Positions 7,596 through 15,115 of a stretch of DNA of 18,154 nucleotides are shown here, in pieces; the first letter of the stretch is position 1; the number at the start of each line of letters is the position of its first letter. The position numbers were made by a program, and so were the translations under genes. The DNA lies in assembly GCA_905235355.1 (NCBI GenBank), contig CAJOLM010000006.1, positions 1-18,154 on the forward strand, written 5' to 3'. Source of the DNA: an uncultured Elusimicrobiales bacterium (GTDB taxonomy: Bacteria; Elusimicrobiota; Elusimicrobia; Elusimicrobiales; Elusimicrobiaceae). The notes under the pieces were generated by a model. It had not been told where the DNA came from. It ran no database searches and saw only the letters and a program-made list of their open reading frames with translations.

Positions 7596-8252
7596 TTACC
7601 AGTCCTTGTCTACGTTTTGGTCCATGGCGCGGGACGCAGCACCGCGGTTATAATCTTGTTCTTTAGCCATAGACATGACGCGATCGGCATCCCCTTGGCT
7701 CATCTCGCTGTTTTTAGGTTGGCTTTGCTCGTCTTGCTGCGGAGCTCGGCCTTTACCGTCTTGATTTTGCTGATCTTGATTGTCCGACTGGTCATTTTGA
7801 TTGTTCTGATTATTCTTATTATCGTTATTATTTTGTTGTTGCTCTTGCATAATCAGTTGCAAATTGTGGATCGCCTCTTTATCTTGTGGGTTTTGCATGA
7901 TAGCCGCTTGATAAGACTCAATGGCTTTTTGCTTATCTCCTGCGCGGTAATACGCATTTCCCAAATTGTACATAGCGCTTTGTCCGTAATCGCCGGGCAC
8001 GTCAGCCGCTTGTTTATAGGATTCTTCGGCCTGGGTATATTCTTGCAGCCGGTAATAGGCATTGCCGGCATTAAATAGGGCACGCTGATTGTCCGGGTTA
8101 TCGCGTAAAATTTCATTATAGGCATTTAAGGCGGAGCCGTATTTTTTCTCATTATACAGTTTACCACCTTGGCGCAGCTGGCTTTGTACACCGGCCTGAG
8201 CTGCTGCGGCTATGCCTAATACACATAAAGTGCTTACTAGTTTCTTCATCAT
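7596..8252 (-). CDS. batC: BatC-like exported TPR protein with Asn/Gln/Asp-rich tail
   Basis: A 218-residue protein with a signal peptide (MMKKLVSTLCVLGIAAAAQA), then about three TPR units over residues 22-130 (FNAGNAYYRLQEYTQAEESY and YNLGNAYYRAGDKQKAIESY are typical A/B helices). An Asn/Gln/Asp-rich low-complexity stretch follows at about 136-175, and a charged C-terminus (DADRVMSMAKEQD). This is the BatC layout: TPR followed by a low-complexity tail. The frame is open 12 codons further upstream (to 8288), but that overlaps batB and precedes the signal peptide. The ATG at 8252 has AAGG about 10 bases upstream; the next codon is also ATG. It probably bridges Bat components in the periplasm (inference). 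Confidence 0.83.
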   Translation of the reverse strand: MMKKLVSTLCVLGIAAAAQAGVQSQLRQGGKLYNEKKYGSALNAYNEILRDNPDNQRALFNAGNAYYRLQEYTQAEESYKQAADVPGDYGQSAMYNLGNAYYRAGDKQKAIESYQAAIMQNPQDKEAIHNLQLIMQEQQQNNNDNKNNQNNQNDQSDNQDQQNQDGKGRAPQQDEQSQPKNSEMSQGDADRVMSMAKEQDYNRGAASRAMDQNVDKDW

Positions 8253-8259
8253 ATATATT

Positions 8260-9294
8260 TTACCTTTTTGTCTCTGCGGCTTGCACACGGCGGCGCGGTT
8301 TAAACGGCAGCGCGAGCCACCCCGCTAAACACACAATCGCCAAGGCCAACGGAATTTGATAGCGGTTTTTATACCCCGCATGGGAAGATGCGGCGGAACG
8401 GCTACGGTCCAAGCTGCGCAAAGCTTCTTCTACTTGACTAGCCACCTGCGCGGGATTAGTGTATTTAATATACATACCGTGAGTCGCGGCGGCTAATTCT
8501 GCTAAACTTTTCTCGTCTAATTTGGTCACTACTGTTTTGCCTTCGCGGTCTTTTTTATATTCTAAAACCTTACCGGATACGTCCGTGTGCAAGGGGATTA
8601 GTTCTCCTTGCGGTGTGCCAATGCCGATAGCAATAATGCGTATACCTTCTTTTTGGGCAATCGTTTGGGCTTCTTTGAGTTCTTCGGGGGAGTGATCCTC
8701 TCCGTCCGTTAGCAAGATAAGCCCTTTTTGTCCGGGATATTTAGACAGCATGTGTGCGGCCAGTTTCACAGGGGCCGCCAGCGAAGTGCCTGCCACCGGC
8801 AGCATATCCGGCTGCAAGGAAGAAATAAAATATTTAAGCGCGTCATCATCAGTGGTAATTGGGCATTGGATAAATGCTTGCGAAGTAAAAGCAATTAACC
8901 CGATGCGCTGGTGAGGTAATTGCGAGGTGAGCATACGCAGCATATTTTTGGCACTTGCCAGACGGTCCGGATGCACGTCGCGTGCCCGCATAGAGGACGA
9001 CACATCCACCGCAATAACTGTTTGGGCAAAATCGCCTTGCGCTTGCACGATTTCCAGCCCCCATTGTGGACGGGCAAGCGCGGTAAACAGGAAGATAATT
9101 CCCAGGAAAAATAGGATTAATTTTAAGGTGCTCCATTGGTCGCCACCTTCGGTCAAACGGGCATAGGCGTCCCGGCCAAACAAGGCGGAAATGACGCGGC
9201 TTTTCAGGGCGGCCCCTATCCAAAACACTACAGCTAAAGCTGCCAGTACGCCTAGCAAATACACAAAGTAAATGGGTTGTTCAAATAATTGCAT
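8260..9294 (-). CDS. batB: BatB-like von Willebrand factor A membrane protein
   Basis: A 344-residue inner-membrane protein: membrane segments at about 8-27 and 57-74, a vWA domain at about 90-300, and a final membrane segment at about 313-331 followed by a basic tail. The MIDAS metal site is complete: DVSSSM (D97, S99, S101), T170 in AGTSL, and LLTDGED with D197. This is the architecture of BatA/BatB. The family has been linked to aerotolerance in Bacteroides, but the mechanism is unknown. The frame is open 13 codons upstream, but the ATG at 9294, one base after the batA stop and preceded by AAGGTG, gives the normal N-terminus. It is presumed to interact with MoxR through the operon. Confidence 0.87.
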   Translation of the reverse strand: MQLFEQPIYFVYLLGVLAALAVVFWIGAALKSRVISALFGRDAYARLTEGGDQWSTLKLILFFLGIIFLFTALARPQWGLEIVQAQGDFAQTVIAVDVSSSMRARDVHPDRLASAKNMLRMLTSQLPHQRIGLIAFTSQAFIQCPITTDDDALKYFISSLQPDMLPVAGTSLAAPVKLAAHMLSKYPGQKGLILLTDGEDHSPEELKEAQTIAQKEGIRIIAIGIGTPQGELIPLHTDVSGKVLEYKKDREGKTVVTKLDEKSLAELAAATHGMYIKYTNPAQVASQVEEALRSLDRSRSAASSHAGYKNRYQIPLALAIVCLAGWLALPFKPRRRVQAAETKR

Positions 9295-9295
9295 C

Positions 9296-10426
9296 TTATG
9301 GCACCTTAATAAAAAATAGTTTGCCCAGTACAACCGCCGCTAGCAGGAGCAGCAGCCCTGCCAGCAGGAAAGGCCGATACGCATCATGGCGGCTTACTTG
9401 CGCCGTTTGCGTAAAGTCCGTTTTTTCCAGCTCATTAATTTTTTCGTAAATCTGTTGTAGTTCGCGCTCGTTTTTGGCCCGGTAAAAAGCGCCGCCGGTT
9501 TCTTTGGCAATGTTAAGCAGCAGCCCTTCATCAATTTCATCTTCGGCACTGGAGAAAATGGAAGTCCCCGGCGGACTGGCAGTAGCAATGGCATAAATTT
9601 TAATGCCATAGGCCGCGGCTGCTTTAGCGGCTAGCAGCGGGTCTAGGGCGCCGGCATTATTAGAGCCGTCCGTCAACAGCAAAATCACTTTACTTTTAGC
9701 GGTGCTGTTTTTTAAGTGGCTGGCTGCCACGCCTAACGCGTCACCGATAGCGGTTAAATTTGGGTCCACAATGCCCAGGTATAAAGAGGCCACCAATTCT
9801 TGTACCGCTTCGTGGTCTAATGTAAGCGGGGCTGCCAGCGTGGCATTTTTAGCAAATACAGTCAGACCAATGCGGTCATTAAAACGCTTGCCGATAAAGT
9901 TAATCGCGTTCTTTTGCGCAGCCACAAAACGGGTCGGATAAAAATCTGTTTTATTCATACTGGCAGACGCGTCAATAATCATCATGATATCAATGCCCTG
10001 CGTGGGGGGGAGTTTGGATTTATTGACGGTAACGGGCCGTGCCAGTGCAATCACAAATAGCGTCAAAGCCAGTATCGCCAGTACGGTTTCCGCCCAGCGA
10101 GCCAGCCACGCAGAAAGCGAAAAATCCGCATGCAGTTGCGTTGCCAGCGGATAGTCTATGGCTTTATTAAATCCACCCGGCCAATACAGCCGCGCAATCA
10201 GCAGCCCCAAAGGTATCAGTAATAAGATGAGCCAAAGCGGATTTAGAAAAGCAAACTGCTCTGCGTAAAAGCGTTCCACCAGCATAGCCACCGCCAGTAA
10301 AATAGTAGTGCAGGAAAACAGAAATACCGCGCTGCCGGTAATACGCGGCCACCGTCGCACAAAAGCGGAAGCTAACATAGCCAAAATGAGCAGGACTAGT
10401 GAAACTAAAAAGATAGATGCAAACAT
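9296..10426 (-). CDS. batA: BatA-like von Willebrand factor A membrane protein with extra N-terminal helices
   Basis: A 376-residue vWA protein. Membrane segments lie at about 4-22, 32-50, 61-79 and 113-129, then the vWA domain at about 145-335 with an intact MIDAS: DASASM (D152, S154, S156), T225 and LLTDGSNN (D253). A last helix is at about 353-373. BatA proteins normally begin with the FLNPLWLILLLIPL-like helix found here at 60-73, so the first 55 residues, with two helices, are an extension. The start is nonetheless firm: TAATG overlap with the upstream gene and a perfect AGGAGG SD 7 bases away. batB follows after one base. The two vWA proteins likely pair in the membrane. Confidence 0.85.
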   Translation of the reverse strand: MFASIFLVSLVLLILAMLASAFVRRWPRITGSAVFLFSCTTILLAVAMLVERFYAEQFAFLNPLWLILLLIPLGLLIARLYWPGGFNKAIDYPLATQLHADFSLSAWLARWAETVLAILALTLFVIALARPVTVNKSKLPPTQGIDIMMIIDASASMNKTDFYPTRFVAAQKNAINFIGKRFNDRIGLTVFAKNATLAAPLTLDHEAVQELVASLYLGIVDPNLTAIGDALGVAASHLKNSTAKSKVILLLTDGSNNAGALDPLLAAKAAAAYGIKIYAIATASPPGTSIFSSAEDEIDEGLLLNIAKETGGAFYRAKNERELQQIYEKINELEKTDFTQTAQVSRHDAYRPFLLAGLLLLLAAVVLGKLFFIKVP

Positions 10427-11340
10427 TAGTTTTCCTCCTGTTGCTCATGTGTTTGTGGGCGTGGCGTGGTGGCACGCACCAAATGTTCCACGGTTGTTAC
10501 GTCTTGCTGCATGGTGCTTTGCGTGGGGATGACTTTAGCAAATTTCACCAGGTCTGACGAGCTTAAATACTCACGCAAGCTTTGCAGCAGCGGTTTAAGT
10601 TGCGGCTGCGTGCGCAAGCGGCGCAGCAGTTCGGATGAAGTATCTGCCGATACATCTAATTGATAACGCCGCCATAAATATTCCCGCAAAATTTCGCCCA
10701 GTTCAATATAAAAGGTTTTGTATTGCGCTTTTTCCCATAGACCGCTTTGCAGCAGCAGCTGAATTTTAGATAAGGCAATTACGTCGGCGGGGCGGTTATC
10801 TTGTACTTCTTTAGCTTGTGCCTGGTTTTCCCTCACTTTGTGCCAAAAACGCCACGCAAGCCAAATCAGTGCCGCGAGGACCAACGCGCATAAGAGCCAC
10901 CAAATCCAGCTGGTGGGAATATACGGCGGGCGGATATCGCGCATATCTTTATCTTTAAAAAATTGCACCGGATTGACTTTTACTTGTTTGGTGTCAGAGG
11001 CTGCGCGGGCTACAATTTCTCCGTTGGAATTTAGCAGCTGTATATTCACAGCGGTAAAGGTAGATACCCCTAGCGTAAACGGTAAAAATGTCAGCTGGTA
11101 AGAGGCGGTGCCGGGGGATAAATTTTCCAGCTGCTCACTGGTAAGTTTGAAATCTGCCGGCAGTGAATTTTTATCTAAAGATACTTGATACCCCGGCGTG
11201 TGGGACAGTTCAAAACGCACGTCAAAGGGTTGCGCAAAAGAAGCTTCTTGCGGGATATTTTGCGACGTGAAGTTCAGCTCCTGTGCGGGCAGCACAGCAG
11301 TTAAAAACGTGAGTAAAAAGAAAAGAAATAATTTTTTCAT
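10426..11340 (-). CDS. Bat-operon membrane protein with periplasmic beta domain (unnamed)
   Basis: I do not recognise a named family with certainty. The 304 residues show a signal peptide (1-19), a beta-rich periplasmic domain at about 21-125, the sequence DMRDIRPPYIP just before a membrane helix at about 144-164, then a helical cytoplasmic domain rich in Gln, Leu and Arg. Proteins of this shape with an 'IRPP/IKPP' motif before the helix sit between the DUF58 gene and batA in many Bat operons and resemble a short BatD or a DUF4381-like protein. It overlaps the DUF58 stop by ATGA and batA by TAATG, so it is translationally coupled on both sides. Its role is probably to anchor or regulate the vWA pair (inference). 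Confidence 0.7.
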   Translation of the reverse strand: MKKLFLFFLLTFLTAVLPAQELNFTSQNIPQEASFAQPFDVRFELSHTPGYQVSLDKNSLPADFKLTSEQLENLSPGTASYQLTFLPFTLGVSTFTAVNIQLLNSNGEIVARAASDTKQVKVNPVQFFKDKDMRDIRPPYIPTSWIWWLLCALVLAALIWLAWRFWHKVRENQAQAKEVQDNRPADVIALSKIQLLLQSGLWEKAQYKTFYIELGEILREYLWRRYQLDVSADTSSELLRRLRTQPQLKPLLQSLREYLSSSDLVKFAKVIPTQSTMQQDVTTVEHLVRATTPRPQTHEQQEEN

Positions 11341-12233
11341 CGGCGTATTTTCCTGGCGCGTTGTTTAAAATAAGCAATTACCGGGTCTGCGGCGGGTTGG
11401 GCCGGATTGACCTCAATAGGTTGTATTTTAAGCGGATTAAATAGCGCGGCTAATTGGCTTTGTTGTACGTCGCGGTGCATAGCCAGCTGGCGGTTGAGTG
11501 CCCCTGAAGCGAGCGAGAGAAATTTGCGCTCCCCGGTTTCCGGGTCCTGCACGTCAAGGGAAGCAAAAATCCGCGGCAATTTGCGCTCTAAAGGGTCGGT
11601 TAAAATAACCGGTATGAAATCAAATTTGCGGGCAGCCAACTGCAGCGGCTGCGTAAAAGAATTAACATCTGCCAAAAAATCAGAGATAAAAATTAAAATT
11701 CCTTGGCGCTTAATAACTTTATTTAAGGTTGTGAGCGCAAGCGCGATGTCCGTGCCTTTTCCCGTCGGTTCAAAAGCAATTAGCTCGCGGATTAAACGCA
11801 AGATATGCTTCTTGCCTTTTTTGGGTGGCACAAAGAGTTCTATTTTATCTGAAAATAACAACAGTCCTACTTTATCGCTGTTTTTTAAGGCAGAAAAAGC
11901 AAACAGGGCCGCCAGTTCAGCGGCGGTTTCCTGTTTAAATTTTTCTAGCGAGCCGAAGTTCTGCGACGCTGACACATCACACGCAATCATCAGCGTCAGT
12001 TCGCGCTCTTCATTAAATTTTTTGACAAAAGGGGTGCGGTTGCGTGCCGTCACGTTCCAGTCAATACTGCGCACGTCATCACCGGGGATATATTCGCGCA
12101 CCTCGGCAAATTCAATCCCCTGGCCTTTAAAGGCACTTAGGTACTCCCCGGCAAAGGTTTCTTCTACCAGTTTGCCGGTTTGTATCTCTATTTGCCGTAC
12201 TTTCTTGAGAATGTCGGCGGTGTCCATGCGCAT
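11337..12233 (-). CDS. DUF58 domain protein (vWA-like, MoxR partner)
   Basis: A soluble 298-residue protein. The DUF58 signature lies at about 42-64 (FAEVREYIPGDDVRSIDWNV, then TAR). It is followed by a vWA-like fold with DVSASQ at 86-91, which retains the DxSxS metal site, and a later FISDFLAD. DUF58 proteins accompany MoxR AAA+ ATPases in nearly all MoxR operons and are thought to be adaptor or substrate partners; no enzymatic activity is established. The ATG at 12233 has a purine-rich GGGGG upstream; an in-frame ATG two codons later is an alternative. It lies 18 bases after moxR and overlaps the next gene by four bases. Confidence 0.88.
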   Translation of the reverse strand: MRMDTADILKKVRQIEIQTGKLVEETFAGEYLSAFKGQGIEFAEVREYIPGDDVRSIDWNVTARNRTPFVKKFNEERELTLMIACDVSASQNFGSLEKFKQETAAELAALFAFSALKNSDKVGLLLFSDKIELFVPPKKGKKHILRLIRELIAFEPTGKGTDIALALTTLNKVIKRQGILIFISDFLADVNSFTQPLQLAARKFDFIPVILTDPLERKLPRIFASLDVQDPETGERKFLSLASGALNRQLAMHRDVQQSQLAALFNPLKIQPIEVNPAQPAADPVIAYFKQRARKIRR

Positions 12234-12251
12234 AGGTCAGCCCCCGGTGTA

Positions 12252-13235
12252 TTAGGGTACATCTACCGCTTCAAAAATCTGCTGCACAATTTGGTCCGAA
12301 GTCATATTTTCAGCTTCCGCCTCATAGGTCAGCAAGACGCGGTGGCGCAGCACATCCAGCCCGATAGCTTTGATATCTTCCGGCGTGACGTAGCCGCGGC
12401 CGTTTAAGAAGGCATACGCTTTGGCCGCTTGCGTGAGGAAAATAGTAGCGCGCGGGCTGGCTCCGTAAGCGATAAAGGACGCCAGTTTGTCCAGTTGATA
12501 AGCTTTTGGATTGCGCGTGGCAAAGACAAGTTCCACAATGTAGTTTTTAATTTTTTCATCTACATAAATTCCGTCCACCACTTGGCGCGCCTTGAGTATC
12601 ATTTCCGGCGTGACAGAAGTGTTGAGCGGGATTTGTTGGTGCGAGGCCATGCGCTCTAAAATCAATTTTTCTTCCTCTTTGGTCGGATAAGAAATCAGGA
12701 CCTTAAGCATAAAGCGGTCCACTTGTGCTTCCGGCAGCGGATAGGTGCCTTCTTGCTCTACCGGGTTTTGGGTGGCAAGTACCATAAAAGGAGCAGGCAG
12801 CGGATAGGTTTTCTCTCCGATAGTGACCTGGCGCTCTTGCATGGCTTCCAAGAGGGCGCTTTGCACTTTGGCCGGAGAGCGGTTGATTTCATCCGCCAGT
12901 ACGAAGTTAGAAAATACAGGGCCGCGTTTGGGATAAAAAGCCCCTTCTTTCGGATTAAAAATTAAGGTACCCGTGATATCGGCAGGCAATAAATCCGGAG
13001 TAAATTGGATACGTTGGAACTGGGCATTGATAGCCGAAGCGAGGGTTTTTACGGCTAATGTTTTAGCCAGGCCCGGCACGCCTTCAATTAATACGTGTCC
13101 GTCGGCCAATAAAGCCACCAGCATTTTTTCAATGAGGTCTTCTTGCCCGACAATGACTTTTGATACTTCTCTTTTTAAATCCTGCAAAAATAAACTTTCC
13201 GCTTGGACTTGTTTATTGAGTGTAGTAATATCCAT
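12252..13235 (-). CDS. MoxR-family AAA+ ATPase
   Basis: The first gene of the Bat operon. The 327 residues form a complete AAA+ module: Walker A GVPGLAKT at 52-59, Walker B FVLADE at 111-116, sensor 1 ATQNP at 154-158, and EAQVDRF at 169-175 with the arginine-finger region. The conserved MoxR stretches FTPDLLPADITGT (78-90) and LLEAMQERQV (128-137) are also present. MoxR ATPases are thought to act as chaperones that help assemble or activate vWA-domain complexes, here BatA, BatB and DUF58. The start has an excellent AGGAGG SD spaced 5 bases from the ATG. A promoter-like TATAAT lies about 36 bases upstream of the start. Confidence 0.92.
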   Translation of the reverse strand: MDITTLNKQVQAESLFLQDLKREVSKVIVGQEDLIEKMLVALLADGHVLIEGVPGLAKTLAVKTLASAINAQFQRIQFTPDLLPADITGTLIFNPKEGAFYPKRGPVFSNFVLADEINRSPAKVQSALLEAMQERQVTIGEKTYPLPAPFMVLATQNPVEQEGTYPLPEAQVDRFMLKVLISYPTKEEEKLILERMASHQQIPLNTSVTPEMILKARQVVDGIYVDEKIKNYIVELVFATRNPKAYQLDKLASFIAYGASPRATIFLTQAAKAYAFLNGRGYVTPEDIKAIGLDVLRHRVLLTYEAEAENMTSDQIVQQIFEAVDVP

Positions 13236-13248
13236 AGTCCCTCCTGTT

Positions 13249-13262
13249 AGGTCTAGTGACCT
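13249..13262. promoter_or_regulatory. Palindrome AGGTC-TAGT-GACCT in the moxR leader
   Basis: AGGTC (13249-13253) and GACCT (13258-13262) form a perfect 5-bp inverted repeat with a 4-base spacer, between the predicted start of transcription and the moxR SD. It could be an operator or a short 5'-UTR hairpin. The TAGGTC half-site recurs in the intergenic region at 15116-15161. The regulator is unknown. Confidence 0.4.
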
Positions 13263-13270
13263 TATACTTT

Positions 13271-13276
13271 ATTATA
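13271..13276 (-). promoter_or_regulatory. Promoter -10 element for the Bat operon
   Basis: A perfect TATAAT on the minus strand in an AT-rich stretch, about 36 bases before the moxR ATG. No good -35 hexamer is seen at 16-18 bases upstream and there is no TGn extension, so activation or a weak basal level is possible. No clear terminator separates this from the deacetylase gene upstream, so read-through is also possible. Confidence 0.55.
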
Positions 13277-13361
13277 GCTAAATTAACAGAATAAGAGATA
13301 AAAACCAAGCGCAGAAATTAATTAGATTTTTGCAGTTTCCTATGTATATATAGGTGTGTGA

Positions 13362-14141
13362 TTAGAATTTGCTTTTTCCGCGGGTAATTTGAATATAGAA
13401 ATCCAGCATATTTTCCTCGCTGCGCGGAAAAGTACGCAAAATCGTTTTCTTACCTTTCCACGGCCAAGGATTGATGCCGCGCCGGGTGCCAAAATCAAAT
13501 TCATATCCTGCTTGAAACACTAGTGCCCGCACGCGCGGATGTTTGCTGCCGGAGCCAAACGGATAGCAAAAACTATCGCATGGGGTGTGCAGTTGAGATT
13601 CAATTTCCTGTTTGCTGCGGGTTAATTCCTGTAAGATTTTTTCGTCGGACAAATCACGCAAACGGGCATGGCTGGCGGTGTGAGAGCCAAAGTCCACCAG
13701 TCCGCTTTGTTGCATCTGGCGCACCTGATCCCAAGTTAAATAACCGGGCTCTTTGCCAATGAAATCCGTGACCAAAAAAATAAGTGCCTTTAGCCGGCGT
13801 TTTTGCAAGATAGGAAATAGCGTGGTAAAGCTATCATCTGTACCATCATCAAAGGTCAGTAAAAACGGTTTTTTGGGTAGACGCTCGCCGGTTTTTTTGG
13901 CGGCGCGCAGCTCCGCCAGCCCAACAGAAGTAAATCCTTTTTTCTGTAGCATATCCAGGTGGCGTTCAAACTTTTCCGGCAAAATTGTAAAGGTGTATTG
14001 GATGTCATTTTTGGGGGGCATGGGACCAATGTGATGATACATCAGACACAAAAGTCCTTTGCGCGGTAAACGCCACAATTGCCACTTATATCCGGCAGCG
14101 AGTAAAGCTAACAGCAAGACAGTAAAAACGAGATAACTCAT
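13362..14141 (-). CDS. Membrane-anchored polysaccharide deacetylase (NodB/CE4)
   Basis: A 259-residue carbohydrate esterase family 4 enzyme that removes acetyl groups from N-acetylated sugars in an envelope polysaccharide or peptidoglycan. It has a signal anchor at about 2-17, then the NodB domain: LCLMYHHIG at 31-39, catalytic/metal motif LTFDDG at 95-100 (D98, D99), and metal ligands H154 and H158 in GSHTASHARL. SFCYPFGSGSK and the C-terminal FDFGTRRGIN complete the fold. The ATG overlaps the stop of the glycosyltransferase gene (ATGA) and has AAGGA as SD, so both are one operon. Specific substrate unknown. Similar proteins are common in LPS and surface-polysaccharide clusters. Confidence 0.87.
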   Translation of the reverse strand: MSYLVFTVLLLALLAAGYKWQLWRLPRKGLLCLMYHHIGPMPPKNDIQYTFTILPEKFERHLDMLQKKGFTSVGLAELRAAKKTGERLPKKPFLLTFDDGTDDSFTTLFPILQKRRLKALIFLVTDFIGKEPGYLTWDQVRQMQQSGLVDFGSHTASHARLRDLSDEKILQELTRSKQEIESQLHTPCDSFCYPFGSGSKHPRVRALVFQAGYEFDFGTRRGINPWPWKGKKTILRTFPRSEENMLDFYIQITRGKSKF

Positions 14142-14893
14142 TGCGCGTCCTTATGTTGCAGGGCCCATAGTTTCATGTATTTGACAAACACATAAAAGGA
14201 AGAAAACGAAGCCCACAAAAACCCATGCATACCATCTAAAATACCCAGCTTTAGAATATAGCGTTTGATGAATTCAAACGGAATAGTAAGCAGCACCAGC
14301 AGTACCTGGCACTTGCGTCCGTTTTTATGCATTTGCTGTGCAGCCAGTGTGGTGTATTTATTAAATTTGCGGAAATAGGATTCTATGCTGTCATAGGAAT
14401 AGTGCTGCACCGGGGCATTAATAGTACCAATAGTGCCGTCCACCTTTAATCCCTCATGCACCAGGCCGCCTTCGTAATGGGCTTTATCGGTGCGTACCAG
14501 ACGGATATGATATTCGTGGTTTAGGCCGCTGTGTTTCATGTGTTTGCCTAAAAAGAAATTGGAAAACAAAATATTAAATCCGGCGTGTTTGGTGTTGGGC
14601 AGCAAGGCGCGGATTTGCTCTTTTAGTTCACCTGAAAGTATTTCATCTGCATCTAGATTTAATGCCCAAGGGGAGCTGACCTTGGAGAGGGCAAAATTTT
14701 TCTGCGTGGTAAAGCCGTCAAACGGCCGCTGAAACACGAGTGCCCCTGCGCGGGCGGCTATTTCAGCCGTCTTATCTTTGGAATAAGCGTCCACCACCAC
14801 AATTTCGCTTACCAGGTCTTTGGCACTGGCGATACATTGGGCGATTTTGGCTTCTTCATTTTTAGTGATGATAAATAAACTAATACGCTCCAT
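14138..14893 (-). CDS. Family 2 glycosyltransferase, WaaE/KdtX-like
   Basis: A GT2 enzyme (GT-A fold) of 251 residues, probably adding a hexose to the LPS core. The N-terminus ISLFIITKNEEAKI is typical, VVDAYSKDKT at 34-43 binds the nucleotide, and the DxD metal motif is NLDADE at 79-84 (D81, D83). GGLVHEGLKV and the C-terminal hydrophobic region with LGILDGMHGFLWA and FVKYMKLW are characteristic of the WaaE/KdtX group, so it is likely membrane-associated. The ATG at 14893 has AAGGAG 9 bases upstream; a TTG two codons earlier is too close to that SD. It is co-transcribed with the deacetylase from a promoter at 14915-14923. Confidence 0.85.
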   Translation of the reverse strand: MERISLFIITKNEEAKIAQCIASAKDLVSEIVVVDAYSKDKTAEIAARAGALVFQRPFDGFTTQKNFALSKVSSPWALNLDADEILSGELKEQIRALLPNTKHAGFNILFSNFFLGKHMKHSGLNHEYHIRLVRTDKAHYEGGLVHEGLKVDGTIGTINAPVQHYSYDSIESYFRKFNKYTTLAAQQMHKNGRKCQVLLVLLTIPFEFIKRYILKLGILDGMHGFLWASFSSFYVFVKYMKLWALQHKDAQ

Positions 14894-14914
14894 GGACAAG
14901 CACTCCTTGCCATT

Positions 14915-14923
14915 ATTCTAGCA
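14915..14923 (-). promoter_or_regulatory. Extended -10 promoter of the glycosyltransferase operon
   Basis: On the minus strand TGC-TAGAAT gives the TGn extension plus five of six -10 consensus bases. No -35 match is seen. Predicted transcription start is near 14908, leaving a short leader that contains the AAGGAG ribosome site. Confidence 0.55.
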
Positions 14924-14949
14924 TATTGTTTTAGATTTGGTGCAGGCGG

Positions 14950-15086
14950 GCAAAATAAAACCCCCGCTAGGGTGGGCGGGGGAGTGTGTCGTAGGAGGAG
15001 ATGAACTTTAAAGGGGAACCGCTGCAGCAGGGTTTGGGGACTACAGCGGTTAGGGAAATAAATCGTTTCCTTATACACTTAGTATA
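14950..15086 (-). ncRNA. Candidate small structured RNA with its own terminator
   Basis: Read leftward, this gene-free stretch forms an ordered fold: a closing helix AGTGT/ACACT (15075-15079 with 14983-14987), a hairpin GGAAA/TTTCC (15066-15070 with 15054-15058), a perfect 8-bp hairpin AACCGCTG/CAGCGGTT (15044-15051 with 15017-15024), and then an unpaired CU-rich segment with CTCCTCCTAC, complementary to SD sites. It ends in the intrinsic terminator CCCCCGC/GCGGGGG (14976-14982 with 14961-14967) followed by TTTTATTTT. The terminator points left although no protein gene precedes it, which argues for a short RNA gene. The promoter is uncertain: CATAAT (15093-15098) or TATACT (15081-15086). The family is not recognised. 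Confidence 0.5.
14951..14982 (-). terminator. Intrinsic terminator of the candidate small RNA
   Basis: A 7-bp all-GC-rich stem (14961-14967 with 14976-14982) followed on the minus strand by TTTTATTTT. It lies upstream of the glycosyltransferase promoter and so insulates that operon from leftward transcription. Confidence 0.75.
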
Positions 15087-15115
15087 GAAACTATTATGTC
15101 GTATCACCAGGGTCA

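Noticed and set aside
7617..8078. Very hydrophobic Leu/Ile-rich plus-strand frame opposite batC
   Set aside because: It is the complement of the Asn/Gln/Asp-rich low-complexity part of batC and looks hydrophobic only for that reason.
11407..12255. 282-codon open frame on the plus strand opposite the DUF58 gene
   Set aside because: Ser/Arg-rich antisense shadow of a well-supported gene with an intact DUF58 motif; no SD or promoter.
15001..15087. 28-codon plus-strand frame preceded by AGGAGGAG
   Set aside because: The SD-like sequence is only 2 bases from the ATG and the frame spans the stems of the candidate RNA; the purine run is better explained as the complement of its CU-rich segment, though a leader peptide is not excluded.
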